Assembly: GCA_963765295.1 (NCBI GenBank)
Contig: CAVXVO010000006.1
Span: 248,001-312,000, forward strand
DNA length: 64,000 bases
Direction: 5' to 3'
Origin: PALSA-612 sp963765295
GTDB lineage: Bacteria > Actinomycetota > Thermoleophilia > Gaiellales > Gaiellaceae
Every line of letters starts with the position of its first letter. The first letter of the stretch is position 1. Both the position numbers and the translations under genes were made by a program. The notes under the pieces are model-generated. The model searched no databases. It saw nothing but the letters and a program-made list of their open reading frames with translations, and was not told where the DNA came from. Shown in pieces: positions 16,819 to 26,269 of the stretch.

Positions 16819-19800
16819 TCAGCGCCCGACGCTCGACGCGGCGTGCTGCTCGGCGACCGCGGTGAGGGAGTCTTCGAGCTGTTCGTTCTTGGCGGCGAGG
16901 AGCTGCGCCTCGTGCCGCGCCGCCTTCGCCTCGAGCGCTGCGCGCTGGAGGTCGAGCCGGCGGCTCGTCAGCTGCTCGAAGGTCGCGCGATCGAGCTCCG
17001 CGCTGTCGCGCAGAGCCGCGTAGGCCTCCTCGACGCGGCCGGCCTGCTCGAGCGCCGTCGCCAGCGTGCGGAGGATCTGGCTCCGAGCGTGAGGGAGATC
17101 CTGGTCGAGCCGGTCGAGCTGCCGGCGGCCGACGTCGAGCGCGACCTCGAGCTCACCGCCCGCGAGGAGGGCCCGAAGCTTGGCGTGAATGGTCATGGCC
17201 GTGAGGTACGGCTCCGGATCCTCGCGGGCCCCGGCCAGCTCGAGCGAGCGGTCGCAGTCGGCCACGGCTTCCGCGTGCCGGCCGGCCGCGATCAGCACCT
17301 CGGCTCTCGTCCCGTACGCGTAGGCGAGCGCGAACCTCGCCGAGGGGCCGATCTCCGTGGCGATGCGGATCGCGTGCTCGAGCTCCTCGCGGGCGGCGTC
17401 GAGATCCCCGTCGACGAGCAGCGTGTACGCGACGTCGTTCCGCGCCATCGCCTCCTCCTTGCGGTTGCCGAGCTCGACCGTCAGCGCCAGCAGCTCGCGC
17501 GCGGCGTCGCGCAGATCGTCGGATCGCTCGTCGATGTTCCCGAGCACGAGCGTCAGCCCGCGACGGGCCGCCAGGCGGAGATCGTCCAACTGGTAGGTGT
17601 CCGCAAGGTCGACGGCCTCCTGCGCCTGGGTGAGCGCGTCGTTGTAGAGACCGACGAGGAAGCTGAGGCGGCCCTCGGCGAGCGCGAGCTCGGCGCGGAG
17701 CGCCACCTCGCCGCTCCGCTTCGTCTCGGCGCGGGCCGCGTCGAGCAACTCGAATGCGCGGTCGAGCTCGCCGAGGCGGGCTGCCACCTCCGCCTCGAGC
17801 ACGAGCGCCCGGCCGTACAGCCCCGACGCCCCGCGGTCGAGGGCGCGAGACGCAACTGCCCCCGCCACCATGCGGGCCCGCCGCGGGTTCTCCCAGTGGC
17901 AGGCACGCGCCATCGTGAGCGCGCGCCGGAGCCGCCTCTCGACCGCCGGCTGCTGGTGCGGGCTGCGCCGGCTGGGGTCAGCGCCCGGGTCGGCCTGCGG
18001 GTCGGTCGCGGTGTCCTCCGGAGCGAGGTCGGCCGCGACCGCGTCGATGAACGCCTCCACCACGCGGGAGTCGAACTGCGCGCCTGCGCAGCGGCGGAGC
18101 TCCTCGACCGCCCAGTCGACCGAGCGAGCGCGGGCGTAGGGCCGGTCCGAGGTCATGGCGTCGAACGCGTCGGCGACCGCGACGATCCGAGCCCCGAGCG
18201 GGATGTCCTCTCCTGCGAGTCCGTCGGGATAGCCGTTTCCGTCGAGGCGCTCGTGGCTCGAGCGGATCAGGAGTCCCACCCGCGACAGAGCCGGCGCGGC
18301 GCCGACGATGCGCTCGCCGATCAGCGTGTGCCTCCGGATGAAGCTCCATTCCGTTTCGTCGAGCACGCCGGGCTTGTCGAGCAGCAGCTCGGGAACCGCG
18401 GATTTCCCGACGTCGTGGAGCTCCGCGGCGATCCGCACGTGCCAGACCTCCTCCTCGTCGAGCCCCAGCAGGCGGGCCGACGACTCGGCCAACCTGGCGA
18501 CGCGCGACGCATGCTCGAAAAGCAGCGGATCCTGCTCGACCAGAACCTGCATGAGCGCGTCGCGGGCCTGCTGCGGCGCCGTGCGTCGTGCCGTCCCCTT
18601 CCGCGCGTACAGGCGGCCGTCGGCGACCTGGAGCGCGGACGAGACGTCGCGGGCCTCGGTGGGCACGAGCACGTGCCCGTACGCCGACTCGATCGAGAAC
18701 CAGTCGCCCTTCGCCGACAGCGCGACACTCGCCCTTGCGAACACCGACTCGAGGTCGCCGTGCGCGATGACGCAGAACTCGTCGCCCCCGATCCGGTACC
18801 CGACGCCCTCGTCGGCGAGCGTGGCGTTCAGCGCCTGCGCGAGGCGGGACAGCATCGTGTCGCCGGCCGGGTGGCCGAACAGGTCGTTGTACGTCTTGAA
18901 GCCGTTCAGGTCGAAGATCGCCAGCCCGAACGGTTCGCCGCGCGCGTCGGCCAGCAGCCGTTCGAGGTCGGCCATCAGCTTCCGCCGGTTGCCGAGCCCC
19001 GTGAGCGGGTCGAAGTTGGCCATCCGCTCGAGTTCGGCCTCCTGGCGCTTCCGGTCGCCGATCTCCTCGACCTGCGAGACGAAGTGGAGCGGCGTGCCGT
19101 CGGTATCGCGGATGAGCGACACCGAGAGCATGACCCACAGAAGGCTGCCGTCGCGCCGCACGTAACGCTTCTCCATCCTGTAGGAGCGGAGCTCGCCGCG
19201 CAGCACCTGCTCCATCTGGTCGAGGTCGGACAGAAGGTCGTCGGGATGGGTGATCTGCTGGAAGCTGCGGTGGAGCAGGTCGGACTCCTCGTAGCCGGTG
19301 AGCTCGGCCAGCGCCCTGTTCACCCGCAGGAACCGGCCGTCGGGGGCGACGAGCGCCATGCCGATCGGCGCCTCGTCGAACGCGTGCCTGAACAGCTCCT
19401 CGGCCTTTCGCACCGCGTTGCGCGCGCTGATCCGCTCGCTGATGTCCTCGACGACCGAGACCGTGTACAGCTCTCGACCGTCGGCGTCCCGGATCAACGT
19501 GCTGGCCACGCCAGCCCACACGAGCTCGCCGTCCGAGCGCACGTAGCGCTTCTCGAACCGGACCGCGTCCGATTCGCCGTCGACCTGCTGCCGCCGTCGT
19601 TCGATGCTCGCGGCGTAATCGTCGGGATGCGTGACGTCCAGGAAAGTCAGCCGGTGCAGCTCCTCCTCCGTGTAGCCGAGGAACGTGCACAGCGCCTGGT
19701 TCGCCTGCGACCAGCGACCGTCGGTTGTCAGCATCCCGACGCCGACGGGCACGTTGTCGTACGCCTGGCGGAGGAGCGTATTCGCCTCGACGATCGACGT

Positions 19801-20241
19801 CTCGGCCTCCTTCCGCGCCGTCAGGTCGAGGCAGGTCCCGACCCAGCCGGTGACGCAGCCCCGATCGTCGTGGACCGGCGACGCGAACCCCTCGACCCAG
19901 CTGACGGCTCCGTCAGGACGACGGAAGCGGTACTCGAGGGTCGACCCCCGCCCGGCCCGCGACGCCTGTGCCCACTCCGCCTGGACGCGCGGCGCGTCCT
20001 CGGGATGCAGAGCGACTGCCCAGCCCTCGCCGAGCGCGGCGTCGGGCGGCAGGCCGGCGAGCTCGCACCAGCGATCGTTCACGTACACGCAGCGGCCGGC
20101 GGCGTCCGAGATGAAGAGGCCGACCGGCGTGTGCATTGCCAGAGCCCGGAAGACGTCCTCAGGCGAGCCGAACCGATTCCGCGGGACCAGCGCCAGCTGT
20201 GCTCGCCCGGCGGACAACGATGTCGAGGATGCCTGCGCCAT
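16819..20241 (-). CDS. Multidomain cyclic-di-GMP signalling protein: three PAS, GGDEF, HD-GYP, TPR
   Basis: A protein of about 1140 residues with no obvious membrane segment. Three PAS sensor domains with PAC motifs occupy roughly residues 30-405 (repeats such as FEKRYVRSDGELVWAG and MEKRYVRRDGSLLWVM). A diguanylate cyclase domain follows with an intact YRIGGDEFC motif near 484; no RxxD inhibitory site precedes it. An HD-GYP phosphodiesterase domain has AAELHDVGKSA near 609 and HERLDGNGYPDGL near 669. The last ~380 residues are TPR-like helical repeats ending in a coiled coil. It could both make and degrade c-di-GMP, with the TPR part binding a partner. I chose the ATG at 20241; in-frame GTG (20244) and TTG (20268) are alternatives. 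Confidence 0.9.
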   Translation of the reverse strand: MAQASSTSLSAGRAQLALVPRNRFGSPEDVFRALAMHTPVGLFISDAAGRCVYVNDRWCELAGLPPDAALGEGWAVALHPEDAPRVQAEWAQASRAGRGSTLEYRFRRPDGAVSWVEGFASPVHDDRGCVTGWVGTCLDLTARKEAETSIVEANTLLRQAYDNVPVGVGMLTTDGRWSQANQALCTFLGYTEEELHRLTFLDVTHPDDYAASIERRRQQVDGESDAVRFEKRYVRSDGELVWAGVASTLIRDADGRELYTVSVVEDISERISARNAVRKAEELFRHAFDEAPIGMALVAPDGRFLRVNRALAELTGYEESDLLHRSFQQITHPDDLLSDLDQMEQVLRGELRSYRMEKRYVRRDGSLLWVMLSVSLIRDTDGTPLHFVSQVEEIGDRKRQEAELERMANFDPLTGLGNRRKLMADLERLLADARGEPFGLAIFDLNGFKTYNDLFGHPAGDTMLSRLAQALNATLADEGVGYRIGGDEFCVIAHGDLESVFARASVALSAKGDWFSIESAYGHVLVPTEARDVSSALQVADGRLYARKGTARRTAPQQARDALMQVLVEQDPLLFEHASRVARLAESSARLLGLDEEEVWHVRIAAELHDVGKSAVPELLLDKPGVLDETEWSFIRRHTLIGERIVGAAPALSRVGLLIRSSHERLDGNGYPDGLAGEDIPLGARIVAVADAFDAMTSDRPYARARSVDWAVEELRRCAGAQFDSRVVEAFIDAVAADLAPEDTATDPQADPGADPSRRSPHQQPAVERRLRRALTMARACHWENPRRARMVAGAVASRALDRGASGLYGRALVLEAEVAARLGELDRAFELLDAARAETKRSGEVALRAELALAEGRLSFLVGLYNDALTQAQEAVDLADTYQLDDLRLAARRGLTLVLGNIDERSDDLRDAARELLALTVELGNRKEEAMARNDVAYTLLVDGDLDAAREELEHAIRIATEIGPSARFALAYAYGTRAEVLIAAGRHAEAVADCDRSLELAGAREDPEPYLTAMTIHAKLRALLAGGELEVALDVGRRQLDRLDQDLPHARSQILRTLATALEQAGRVEEAYAALRDSAELDRATFEQLTSRRLDLQRAALEAKAARHEAQLLAAKNEQLEDSLTAVAEQHAASSVGR

Positions 20242-20337
20242 CACGTACCGAAGCAATGATCGGCGCAAGATCGCCCACCGGGGTCACTCGTTCAAGGGGG
20301 GTGTCCGATCGGGCCGGCCGACGGCGGTCGGCCGCGC

Positions 20338-21300
20338 TCAGGCCGTTCGGGGAGCCGCGTACAGGGAGTCGCCCCCGGGCGCGGGCGACACCGTCGTGCC
20401 GGCATCGCCGCTCACCAGCGCCTCGGTATCGATGATCGAGCCGATCACGGCCCGGCCACCCGTTCGCTCGACGAATGTGCAGGCAGCCCTCACCTTCGGG
20501 CCCATCGATCCCTCTGCGAACTCGCTGCCGGCGAGCTCGGCCGGGGTGGCGCGGTGGATCGCGCGCTGCTGCGGCGTGCCCCAGCCGTCGTAGACCGCGT
20601 CGACGTCGGTGACGATGGCGAGAACGTCGGCGTGGAGGTCGGTCGCGAGCAGGGCGCTCGCCAGGTCCTTGTCGATGACCGCCTCGACTCCGACGAGACG
20701 GCGGCCGGCAGGCGCCGGCTCGTCCGTGTACACGACCGGGATACCGCCGCCGCCCGCGCAGATCACCACGCAACCGTGCTCGAGCAGCCATTCGACCGGC
20801 TCGAGCCCGAAGATCCGCCGCGGGAGCGGCGAGGGGACGACCCGCCGCATGCCGGCGCCGTCGGGCTTGAGCGTCCAGCCCTTCTCCGCGGCCAGCGTCT
20901 CAGCCTCCCCGGGGGTGTAGACCGGCCCGATCGGCTTCGTCGGGTTCGCGAAGGCGGGATCGCCGACGTCCACCTCGACCAGCGTGAGCAGCGACGCGAG
21001 CCGCCGGTCGAACGGCAGCTCGTTCCCGAGCTCCTGCTGGATCAGGTAGCCGATCATCCCCTCCGTCTGGGCGCCGAGCAGGTCGAGCGGATAGGTCTCG
21101 ACCGGCGTGTACGCGGCACCCTGGAGCGCGAGCAGGCCGACCTGGGGCCCGTTGCCGTGCGAGATCACGAGCTCGTGCGCGAGCGCCACGGGAGCGAGCG
21201 CCCGGCAGGCCGCGCGGGCGTTGGCGCGCTGGTTCTCCGCCGTCAGCGGCTCGCCTCGCCGAAGCAGCGCGTTCCCGCCGAGCGCGACGACGATGCGCAT
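20338..21300 (-). CDS. arcC: Carbamate kinase
   Basis: A 320-residue amino-acid-kinase-fold enzyme. It transfers phosphate from carbamoyl phosphate to ADP, giving ATP, ammonia and CO2. Family motifs are VVALGGNALL at the start, ISHGNGPQVGLLALQ, VVICAGGGGIPVV and EAVIDKDLASALLA, with AEGSMGPKVRAACTF near the C-terminus. The ATG at 21300 is only 2 bp after the stop of ornithine carbamoyltransferase. The two would act in series, converting citrulline to ornithine, ATP and ammonia. No arginine deiminase gene is in the window. Confidence 0.93.
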   Translation of the reverse strand: MRIVVALGGNALLRRGEPLTAENQRANARAACRALAPVALAHELVISHGNGPQVGLLALQGAAYTPVETYPLDLLGAQTEGMIGYLIQQELGNELPFDRRLASLLTLVEVDVGDPAFANPTKPIGPVYTPGEAETLAAEKGWTLKPDGAGMRRVVPSPLPRRIFGLEPVEWLLEHGCVVICAGGGGIPVVYTDEPAPAGRRLVGVEAVIDKDLASALLATDLHADVLAIVTDVDAVYDGWGTPQQRAIHRATPAELAGSEFAEGSMGPKVRAACTFVERTGGRAVIGSIIDTEALVSGDAGTTVSPAPGGDSLYAAPRTA

Positions 21301-21302
21301 CG

Positions 21303-22310
21303 TCAGCCGCCGAGGATGGCGACCATGACTGCCTTGATCGTGTGCAGCCTGTTCTCCGCCTCGTCGAAGACGAGCGATGCGGGCGACTCGAAGACGTCCT
21401 CGGTCACCTCGAGCGCCTCGAGCCCGTATTCGTCGAAGAGCTCCCTGCCGATGCCTGTGTCCGTGTTGTGGAACGCGGGCAGGCAGTGCATGAACTTGAC
21501 CTCCGGGTTCCCGGTCAGCGCCATCGTCGCCGCGTTGACCTGGTAGGGCAGGAGCAGCTCGATGCGCTCCTTCCAGGCTGCCTTCGGCTCGCCCATCGAC
21601 ACCCAGACGTCCGTCAGGAGGAAATCGCAGCCCCGGACGGCCTCCGCGACGTCGTCGGTGACCGTGACGGTCGCGCCGGTCTCTAGGGCGATCTCCGCGG
21701 CCAGCGCCACCACCTCGTCGGCCGGCCAGAGCGAGCGCGGACTCGCCACGCGCACGTCCATGCCGAGCTTGGCGCCCGCGACGAGATAGCTGTCGGCCAT
21801 GTTGAAACGGGCGTCGCCGAGGAAGCAGAACACGACCTCGTCGAGCGGCTTGTCGACGTGCTCGGAGAAGGTGAGGAGGTCGGCGAGCATCTGCGTCGGG
21901 TGCCACTCGTCGGTCAGGCCGTTGAAGACCGGGACGCCCGCCCATTGCGCGAGCTCCTCGGCGACCTCCTGTCCGAAGCCGCGGTACTCGATCGCGTCGT
22001 ACATGCGCCCGAGCACGCGGGCCGTGTCCTTCACCGTCTCCTTGTGGCCAATGTGTGACCCGGTCGGGCCTATGAAGGTGACGTGCGCCCCCTGGTCGTA
22101 GGCCGCGACCTCGAACGCGCAGCGCGTCCTCGTCGAGTCCTTCTCGAAGATCAGCGCGATCTCCTTGCCGACCAGCAGTTGCTCCTCGCGGCCTTCTCGC
22201 TTCGCCGCCTTGAGCTCCGCGGCCAGGTCGAGGAGGTAATGGATCTCATCCGGCGTGTAGTCGGCGAGCTTCAGAAAGCTCCGCCCCCGGAGGTCGATGA
22301 CCGTGCTCAT
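21303..22310 (-). CDS. arcB: Ornithine carbamoyltransferase (probably catabolic)
   Basis: A 335-residue transcarbamylase. The carbamoyl-phosphate site EKDSTRTRCAFEVA, the HPTQMLADLLTF motif and the ornithine-loop HCLPAFHNTDT are all present. The length and the immediate coupling to carbamate kinase favour the catabolic (ArcB) direction, though an anabolic ArgF role cannot be excluded from sequence. A GGAGA ribosome binding site precedes the ATG at 22310. The isochorismatase-like gene lies 121 bp upstream on the same strand and carries a nearly identical GGAGACACG leader, so the three may be one transcript. Confidence 0.92.
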   Translation of the reverse strand: MSTVIDLRGRSFLKLADYTPDEIHYLLDLAAELKAAKREGREEQLLVGKEIALIFEKDSTRTRCAFEVAAYDQGAHVTFIGPTGSHIGHKETVKDTARVLGRMYDAIEYRGFGQEVAEELAQWAGVPVFNGLTDEWHPTQMLADLLTFSEHVDKPLDEVVFCFLGDARFNMADSYLVAGAKLGMDVRVASPRSLWPADEVVALAAEIALETGATVTVTDDVAEAVRGCDFLLTDVWVSMGEPKAAWKERIELLLPYQVNAATMALTGNPEVKFMHCLPAFHNTDTGIGRELFDEYGLEALEVTEDVFESPASLVFDEAENRLHTIKAVMVAILGG

Positions 22311-22431
22311 GCGTGTCTCCTTTCGGCTCACGCATCGTCGCCCGCGCCGTGCTCGGCGGCATCCGGAGGCACGCCGACTGGAAATTCGGCGAACTACCGA
22401 CGGACGGACTGGACCCCTGGGCTTGTCGGCG

Positions 22432-22987
22432 TCAGCCTGCGAAGTCGGCGTCCGCGGTCTCGACCGTCCCGGCCGTCCGCCCGGGCGCCGTCTCGGAGGC
22501 CCAGTACAGGTTCGTGTGCGCGATGACCTGCTCCGGCGGCGGCGCACCCCAGGACGTCAGGTCCTCGGTCGTGTGGGCGTCGCTGACGAGGGTCGCGTCG
22601 TACCCCCTGACGAGCGCGCCGTGGAGCGTCGAGCGGATGCAGGCATCGGTCTGCGCGCCGACGACGACGAGTCGCCCGACGCCGAGACCCGACAGCACGG
22701 CCTCGAGGGTGGTGTCCTCGAACGAGTCGCCGTAGTTCTTCTCGACGAGCGGCTCGGCGTCGTCGGGAGCCAGCTCGGGGACGATCCGCCAGGCGTCGCT
22801 CCCCCTCGCGAGCTGCTCGCTCGGAGTGCTGGACCCAGACGACCGGGACATGTTCACGACGCGCCTTCTCGACGAGGCTGCCGACGTTCGCGACGACCGC
22901 GTCGCGCTCGTGCGCACCCTCGACGACACCGTTCTGCACGTCGACGACGAGAAGTGCGGTGTTCGGCCGGTTCTCGAGTGTGGTCAT
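22432..22987 (-). CDS. Isochorismatase-like cysteine hydrolase, interrupted by a +1 frameshift near 22820
   Basis: A cysteine hydrolase of the isochorismatase/nicotinamidase fold. Its N-terminal third (TALLVVDVQNGVV, VPVVWVQHS) and the rest (VEKNYGDSFEDT, VVVGAQTDACIRSTLHGAL) lie in different frames. The catalytic Asp, Lys and Cys are all visible. Removing one G at about 22820 changes GAGCGAGCAG to GACGAGCAG and gives a continuous 184-residue protein, the usual length. I therefore treat it as one gene with a one-base insertion. The ATG at 22987 has a GGAGA ribosome binding site. Lying upstream of ornithine carbamoyltransferase and carbamate kinase, it may release carbamate or ammonia from a related amide; that is inference. 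Confidence 0.8.
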
Positions 22988-23125
22988 CGTGTCTCCTTCT
23001 TCACGCTGGACATCCTGCTGGGTCATGAGTTTGAAGATGACAGAGCGGGGCTATATCCCTCTCCCCGAGGAAAGCAGATTTCTTGTGATTGCTCATGATC
23101 GTGCGCCCCGCATGGGAAGAGCCTG

Positions 23126-23341
23126 GTGAGGCTGCTGATGCGTCTGTTCACGCGACCTGTTGGGCCCTTGGGACTGGCCATCGCTGTGTATGAAGTCTGG
23201 AGGGTGCTGCCCGCCCGCCGACGCGAACAGATCCTCGACGAGCTCGTCGGGGTCGGGGCCTTTGTCGTTCGCAGCGTTGCCGATAAGGCAGCCGAGGTTC
23301 GCTCGTCCCGTGATGTGCCGGCTCAGGGCGGTGCAGGTTGA
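23126..23341 (+). CDS. Small hypothetical protein
   Basis: A 71-residue frame with a GTG start at 23126 preceded by GGAAGAG at suitable spacing. The N-terminal MRLLMRLFTRPVGPLG and the segment LGLAIAVYEVW are moderately hydrophobic, followed by an amphipathic helix (RREQILDELVGVGAFVVRSV). It might be a small membrane-associated protein. Codon use is less GC-biased than in the neighbours. I recognise no family. It precedes the phospholipase D-like gene by about 90 bp in the same direction. Confidence 0.45.
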   Translation: MRLLMRLFTRPVGPLGLAIAVYEVWRVLPARRREQILDELVGVGAFVVRSVADKAAEVRSSRDVPAQGGAG

Positions 23342-23430
23342 TCAGGTTGGTCTCGCGCGAGCGAGCCGGCGATCACTGCATCCGCTCGGCTTGAGCTCCG
23401 GGGCGTCGGAGCGGCATCCGGGGTTCGGCG

Positions 23431-24873
23431 GTGGGTGATCTGCTCTTCAAGGCCGATTGCCGGCTTGGTAACGGGGTCTCCGAGACGGTCTGCCGGCATC
23501 ATCGGCGCCGGTTGGCGCGGCTCGGCTGGTCCGGGGCCCTGGATCCGCCTGCCGGCGGCTGGGCGGCGGGGTCACCTGTACCCCGGGCGGGAAACGCGGT
23601 CGAGGTGTTGATCGACGGGGCAGAGGCGCTGCCTCGGATCGCGGCTGAGCTCGAGCGGGCCGAGTCGCATGTTCATATCGCCGGGTGGTTCTTCTCGCCT
23701 GATTTTGCGCTCGCCCGCGAAGGCGCCCCGTCGGTGGTCCGGAATCTGTTGGCCGAGCTCGCCGAGCGTGTAGAGGTGAGGGTTCTCGTGTGGGCGGGGG
23801 CACCGCTGCCGCTGTTTCGCCCGTCGCGGAAAGCGGTGCGGGAGATGCGGGATCGGCTGATCGCGGGGACGAAGATCCAGTGCGGCCTCGACGCACACGA
23901 GCGGCCGATGCACTGCCATCACGAGAAGACGATCGTGATCGACGACCGGGTGGCGTTCGTCGGTGGCATCGACCTCACCTCCGAGGACGGCGACCGCTAC
24001 GACTCGAGCGATCACCACGCACGGGGGACGATCGGCTGGCACGACGTCGGCGCCCGCCTCGAAGGTCCGGCAGTAGCGGACGTTGCCGAACACTTCCGGA
24101 TGCGCTGGCACGAGGTCACCGGCGAGACCCTGGCGCCAGTCTCCCCGCAGCAACCGGCCGGCGAGACCGAGCTCCAGATCGTCCGGACGGTTCCGGAGCG
24201 GATCTACAAGGCCGTCCCCAATGGAGATTTCCGGATCCTCGAGTCCTACCTGCGAGCGCTCAAGGCAGCAGAGCGGCTCATCTACCTGGAGAACCAGTTT
24301 CTCTGGTCACCGGAGATCGCGGCCGTGCTGATCGACAAGCTCGGCAACCCACCAAGCTCTGACTTCCGGCTCGTCCTCCTGCTACCGGCGAAGCCGAACA
24401 ACGGCGCCGACGACACCCGCGGCGTCCTCGGCGAGCTGGTCGAGGCCGACGCTGACAAGGGCGGCCTGGTCGCCTGCACCCTGTACGCCCGGGCGGGGAC
24501 GATCCACGACCATGTCTACGTGCACGCAAAGATCGGGATCGTCGACGACACCTGGCTCACGCTCGGCTCTGCCAACCTGAACGAGCACTCCCTCTTCAAC
24601 GACACGGAGATGAACATCGTCACCCACGACCCCGAACTCGCCACCCAGACCAGGCGACGCCTCTGGGCAGAACACCTCGAACTGCCCCTCGACCAGGTAC
24701 CCGCAGACCCCACCGAAGCCGTCGACCGCTACTGGAAGCCGATCAGCGCCGAGCAGCTCGCCCTCCGAGACGCCGGACAGCCGCTCACCCACCGACTCGC
24801 GCGCCTCCCCAACATCTCGAAACGATCAGGACGCCTGCTCGGCCCACTCAACGGACTCCTGGTCGACGGCTGA
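23431..24873 (+). CDS. Phospholipase D-like / cardiolipin synthase-like protein
   Basis: A 480-residue member of the PLD superfamily with two HKD motifs: HHEKTIVIDD near residue 165 and HAKIGIVDDTW near 364. Each is followed by the Gly-Gly or Gly-Ser strand (FVGGIDLT and LGSANLNEHS). Two such motifs make one active site for phosphodiester transfer. Candidates are cardiolipin synthesis and phospholipid hydrolysis. No N-terminal membrane anchor is visible, which is unlike ClsA and closer to soluble PLD or ClsB types. The start is the GTG at 23431. It is a lone gene, followed by a strong hairpin. Confidence 0.85.
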   Translation: MGDLLFKADCRLGNGVSETVCRHHRRRLARLGWSGALDPPAGGWAAGSPVPRAGNAVEVLIDGAEALPRIAAELERAESHVHIAGWFFSPDFALAREGAPSVVRNLLAELAERVEVRVLVWAGAPLPLFRPSRKAVREMRDRLIAGTKIQCGLDAHERPMHCHHEKTIVIDDRVAFVGGIDLTSEDGDRYDSSDHHARGTIGWHDVGARLEGPAVADVAEHFRMRWHEVTGETLAPVSPQQPAGETELQIVRTVPERIYKAVPNGDFRILESYLRALKAAERLIYLENQFLWSPEIAAVLIDKLGNPPSSDFRLVLLLPAKPNNGADDTRGVLGELVEADADKGGLVACTLYARAGTIHDHVYVHAKIGIVDDTWLTLGSANLNEHSLFNDTEMNIVTHDPELATQTRRRLWAEHLELPLDQVPADPTEAVDRYWKPISAEQLALRDAGQPLTHRLARLPNISKRSGRLLGPLNGLLVDG

Positions 24874-25138
24874 TCACGCCCCGTCGCCGTCATATGTCGA
24901 AGGGCCGGAGATCCGGCCCTTCGGGGAGGGGAGGGAACGCATCGGTGAGAGGAGAGAGGTTCTCGCGTTGCGTGATCTAGTTGTACGGCGCTCGACGTAA
25001 AGGCCGGGCCAGGGCCACGCTAAGACTGTCGCCTGTTCGGTGCAGTCGGCGTTAACAGGGGCGTGCGAAAGCGGCTGTCCACTCTCGGCCGTACTGGCTG
25101 GCTGCGCCAGTGCGTCTGCCGCTATAGGCAGCCCTTGT
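24874..25138. other. Gene-poor stretch with lower GC
   Basis: Apart from the hairpin at 24898-24923 and the G-rich run behind it (GGGGAGGGGAGGG), I see no supported gene here. The reading frames have no coherent protein pattern, and the base composition is visibly less GC-rich than the flanks. Confidence 0.5.
24898..24923. terminator. Strong hairpin after the PLD-like gene
   Basis: CGAAGGGCCGG and CCGGCCCTTCG form an 11-bp perfect stem with the 4-nt loop AGAT, 25 bp after the PLD stop codon. There is no U-tract; a GGGGAGGGGAGGG run follows instead. Likely a terminator of the high-GC type. Confidence 0.6.
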
Positions 25139-25631
25139 TTAGACGGGAGCGGGCGGCTCAAGCTGCGCGCCACCCGGCGTAACGATCACTCGCTTCAGGA
25201 TGAACCCCTGCCCGCCGGTTTCCTGTTCGCTCTTCGGCCGGCCGAGCCCCTGGTTGAGCATCGTCTCCACAACCTTCGTCCGGGCGTTCCAGTCCGGACG
25301 CTCACGCGTAGTGAACGACCCCTCGCTTGACCGCACCGTTGACGGCGACCTGATACGGATCCCCCTCCGTTAGCTGGTAGTGATGAACCTTGTAGTCGAC
25401 ACCAAAACGGAAGACCGCCTTCGTGGGCGTGTAGGACACGATTGACACGCCGACACAGTCGAGTTCGTTGATCGCCGGCCGGTAGCGCCCCGCCGACCAA
25501 ACATGGCCCTTGACGAGATCTGCCAGCCACAAGCTCGTCCCGTAGCCGGGGCCGCGAGCCGAATCGCCGACTCGGATGACGATCGCCGCGAGGCCCCGCA
25601 TTCGCTGTTCAAGCGCGATACCAAGCTGCAA
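25139..25631 (-). CDS. Hypothetical protein, possibly interrupted by a +1 frameshift at 25319-25322
   Basis: Two overlapping minus-strand frames both show codon-like bias. One is 25302-25631 (GYGTSLWLADLVKGHVWSAG, VDYKVHHYQLTEGDPYQV). The other ends at 25139 (FTTRERPDWNARTKVVE, GGQGFILKRVIVTPGG). Removing one base from the CCCC run at 25319-25322 joins them into a 163-residue protein. I recognise no family. It has no clear signal peptide. Neither half is certain to be a gene, and the join is an inference that depends on the homopolymer being miscounted. The lower-GC surroundings suggest accessory DNA. Confidence 0.35.
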
Positions 25632-25756
25632 AGCCAGCGCGGCGAAACCACTCTAGCCCCGGCCTCAACGGGAACCTACTCGTAGCAATCTGCACGAATG
25701 CATCCCACTCCTAGCTGGGCACACTCCAGGGCACGGCCGTGCCCCTCCCTCCAGGG

Positions 25757-26257
25757 CTAGTCGATCAGCTTGAGATAGCGGGCGCCGGGGAGCAGGGTGA
25801 ACCCGTATGCCTCATATGCCGCCCGCGCAGGAGCGTGCCCGGGATCGCCGCCGGTGCCGACGGCGGCAATGTCCATCCCGCATGCACGCATGTGATCGAT
25901 TGACCGGTCCATCAGCAGCGTCGCGATCCCGCGCCGGTGAAAGTCAGGATCCATGGCCATGATGTCGATCACGCCCATCCGCTCATGGAAGGCGTTCAGA
26001 GCGACCGCGGAGAATCCGACCGGTTGTCCGTCTGCGACGGCAACGAACACGTCGCGCTCTTCGCTTGTGCAGCTCGACCTGACCGCCTCGGCCTGAATTT
26101 CCTTCCAGTCCGGGTGCAATCGAAAGAAGATCGGATCACCGAGGACCTGGCGAAACGAGGCGTAGATCGGCTCCCACGCCCTCAGCGAGAACTCGATGAT
26201 GGCGTCGAGGTCACGCTGCTCGAAGTCGCGAATCTCTACCTCTGGGCGCGTTGCCAA
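25757..26257 (-). CDS. GNAT-family N-acetyltransferase
   Basis: A 166-residue acetyltransferase. The acetyl-CoA-binding motif A is DIMAMDPDFHRRGIATLLMD, preceded by VFVAVADGQPVGFSAVAL and followed by GFTLLPGARYLKL, the usual final strand. I chose the TTG at 26257 because a TACGGT -10 box lies 6 nt upstream, the leaderless spacing seen elsewhere in this window. It sits alone between hypothetical sequence and the tRNA-Lys gene. The substrate is unknown. Protein or small-amine acetylation are both possible. Confidence 0.8.
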   Translation of the reverse strand: MATRPEVEIRDFEQRDLDAIIEFSLRAWEPIYASFRQVLGDPIFFRLHPDWKEIQAEAVRSSCTSEERDVFVAVADGQPVGFSAVALNAFHERMGVIDIMAMDPDFHRRGIATLLMDRSIDHMRACGMDIAAVGTGGDPGHAPARAAYEAYGFTLLPGARYLKLID

Positions 26258-26263
26258 GCTGAG

Positions 26264-26269
26264 ACCGTA
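26264..26269 (-). promoter_or_regulatory. Leaderless -10 box of the GNAT gene
   Basis: TACGGT on the minus strand ends 6 nt before the TTG at 26257. This supports that unusual start codon. Confidence 0.4.

Noticed and set aside
16843..20259. A 1138-codon open frame on the plus strand opposite the signalling gene
   Set aside because: Its translation is arginine- and leucine-rich low-complexity text with no motif, while the opposite strand has clear PAS, GGDEF and HD-GYP motifs. It is a high-GC shadow frame.
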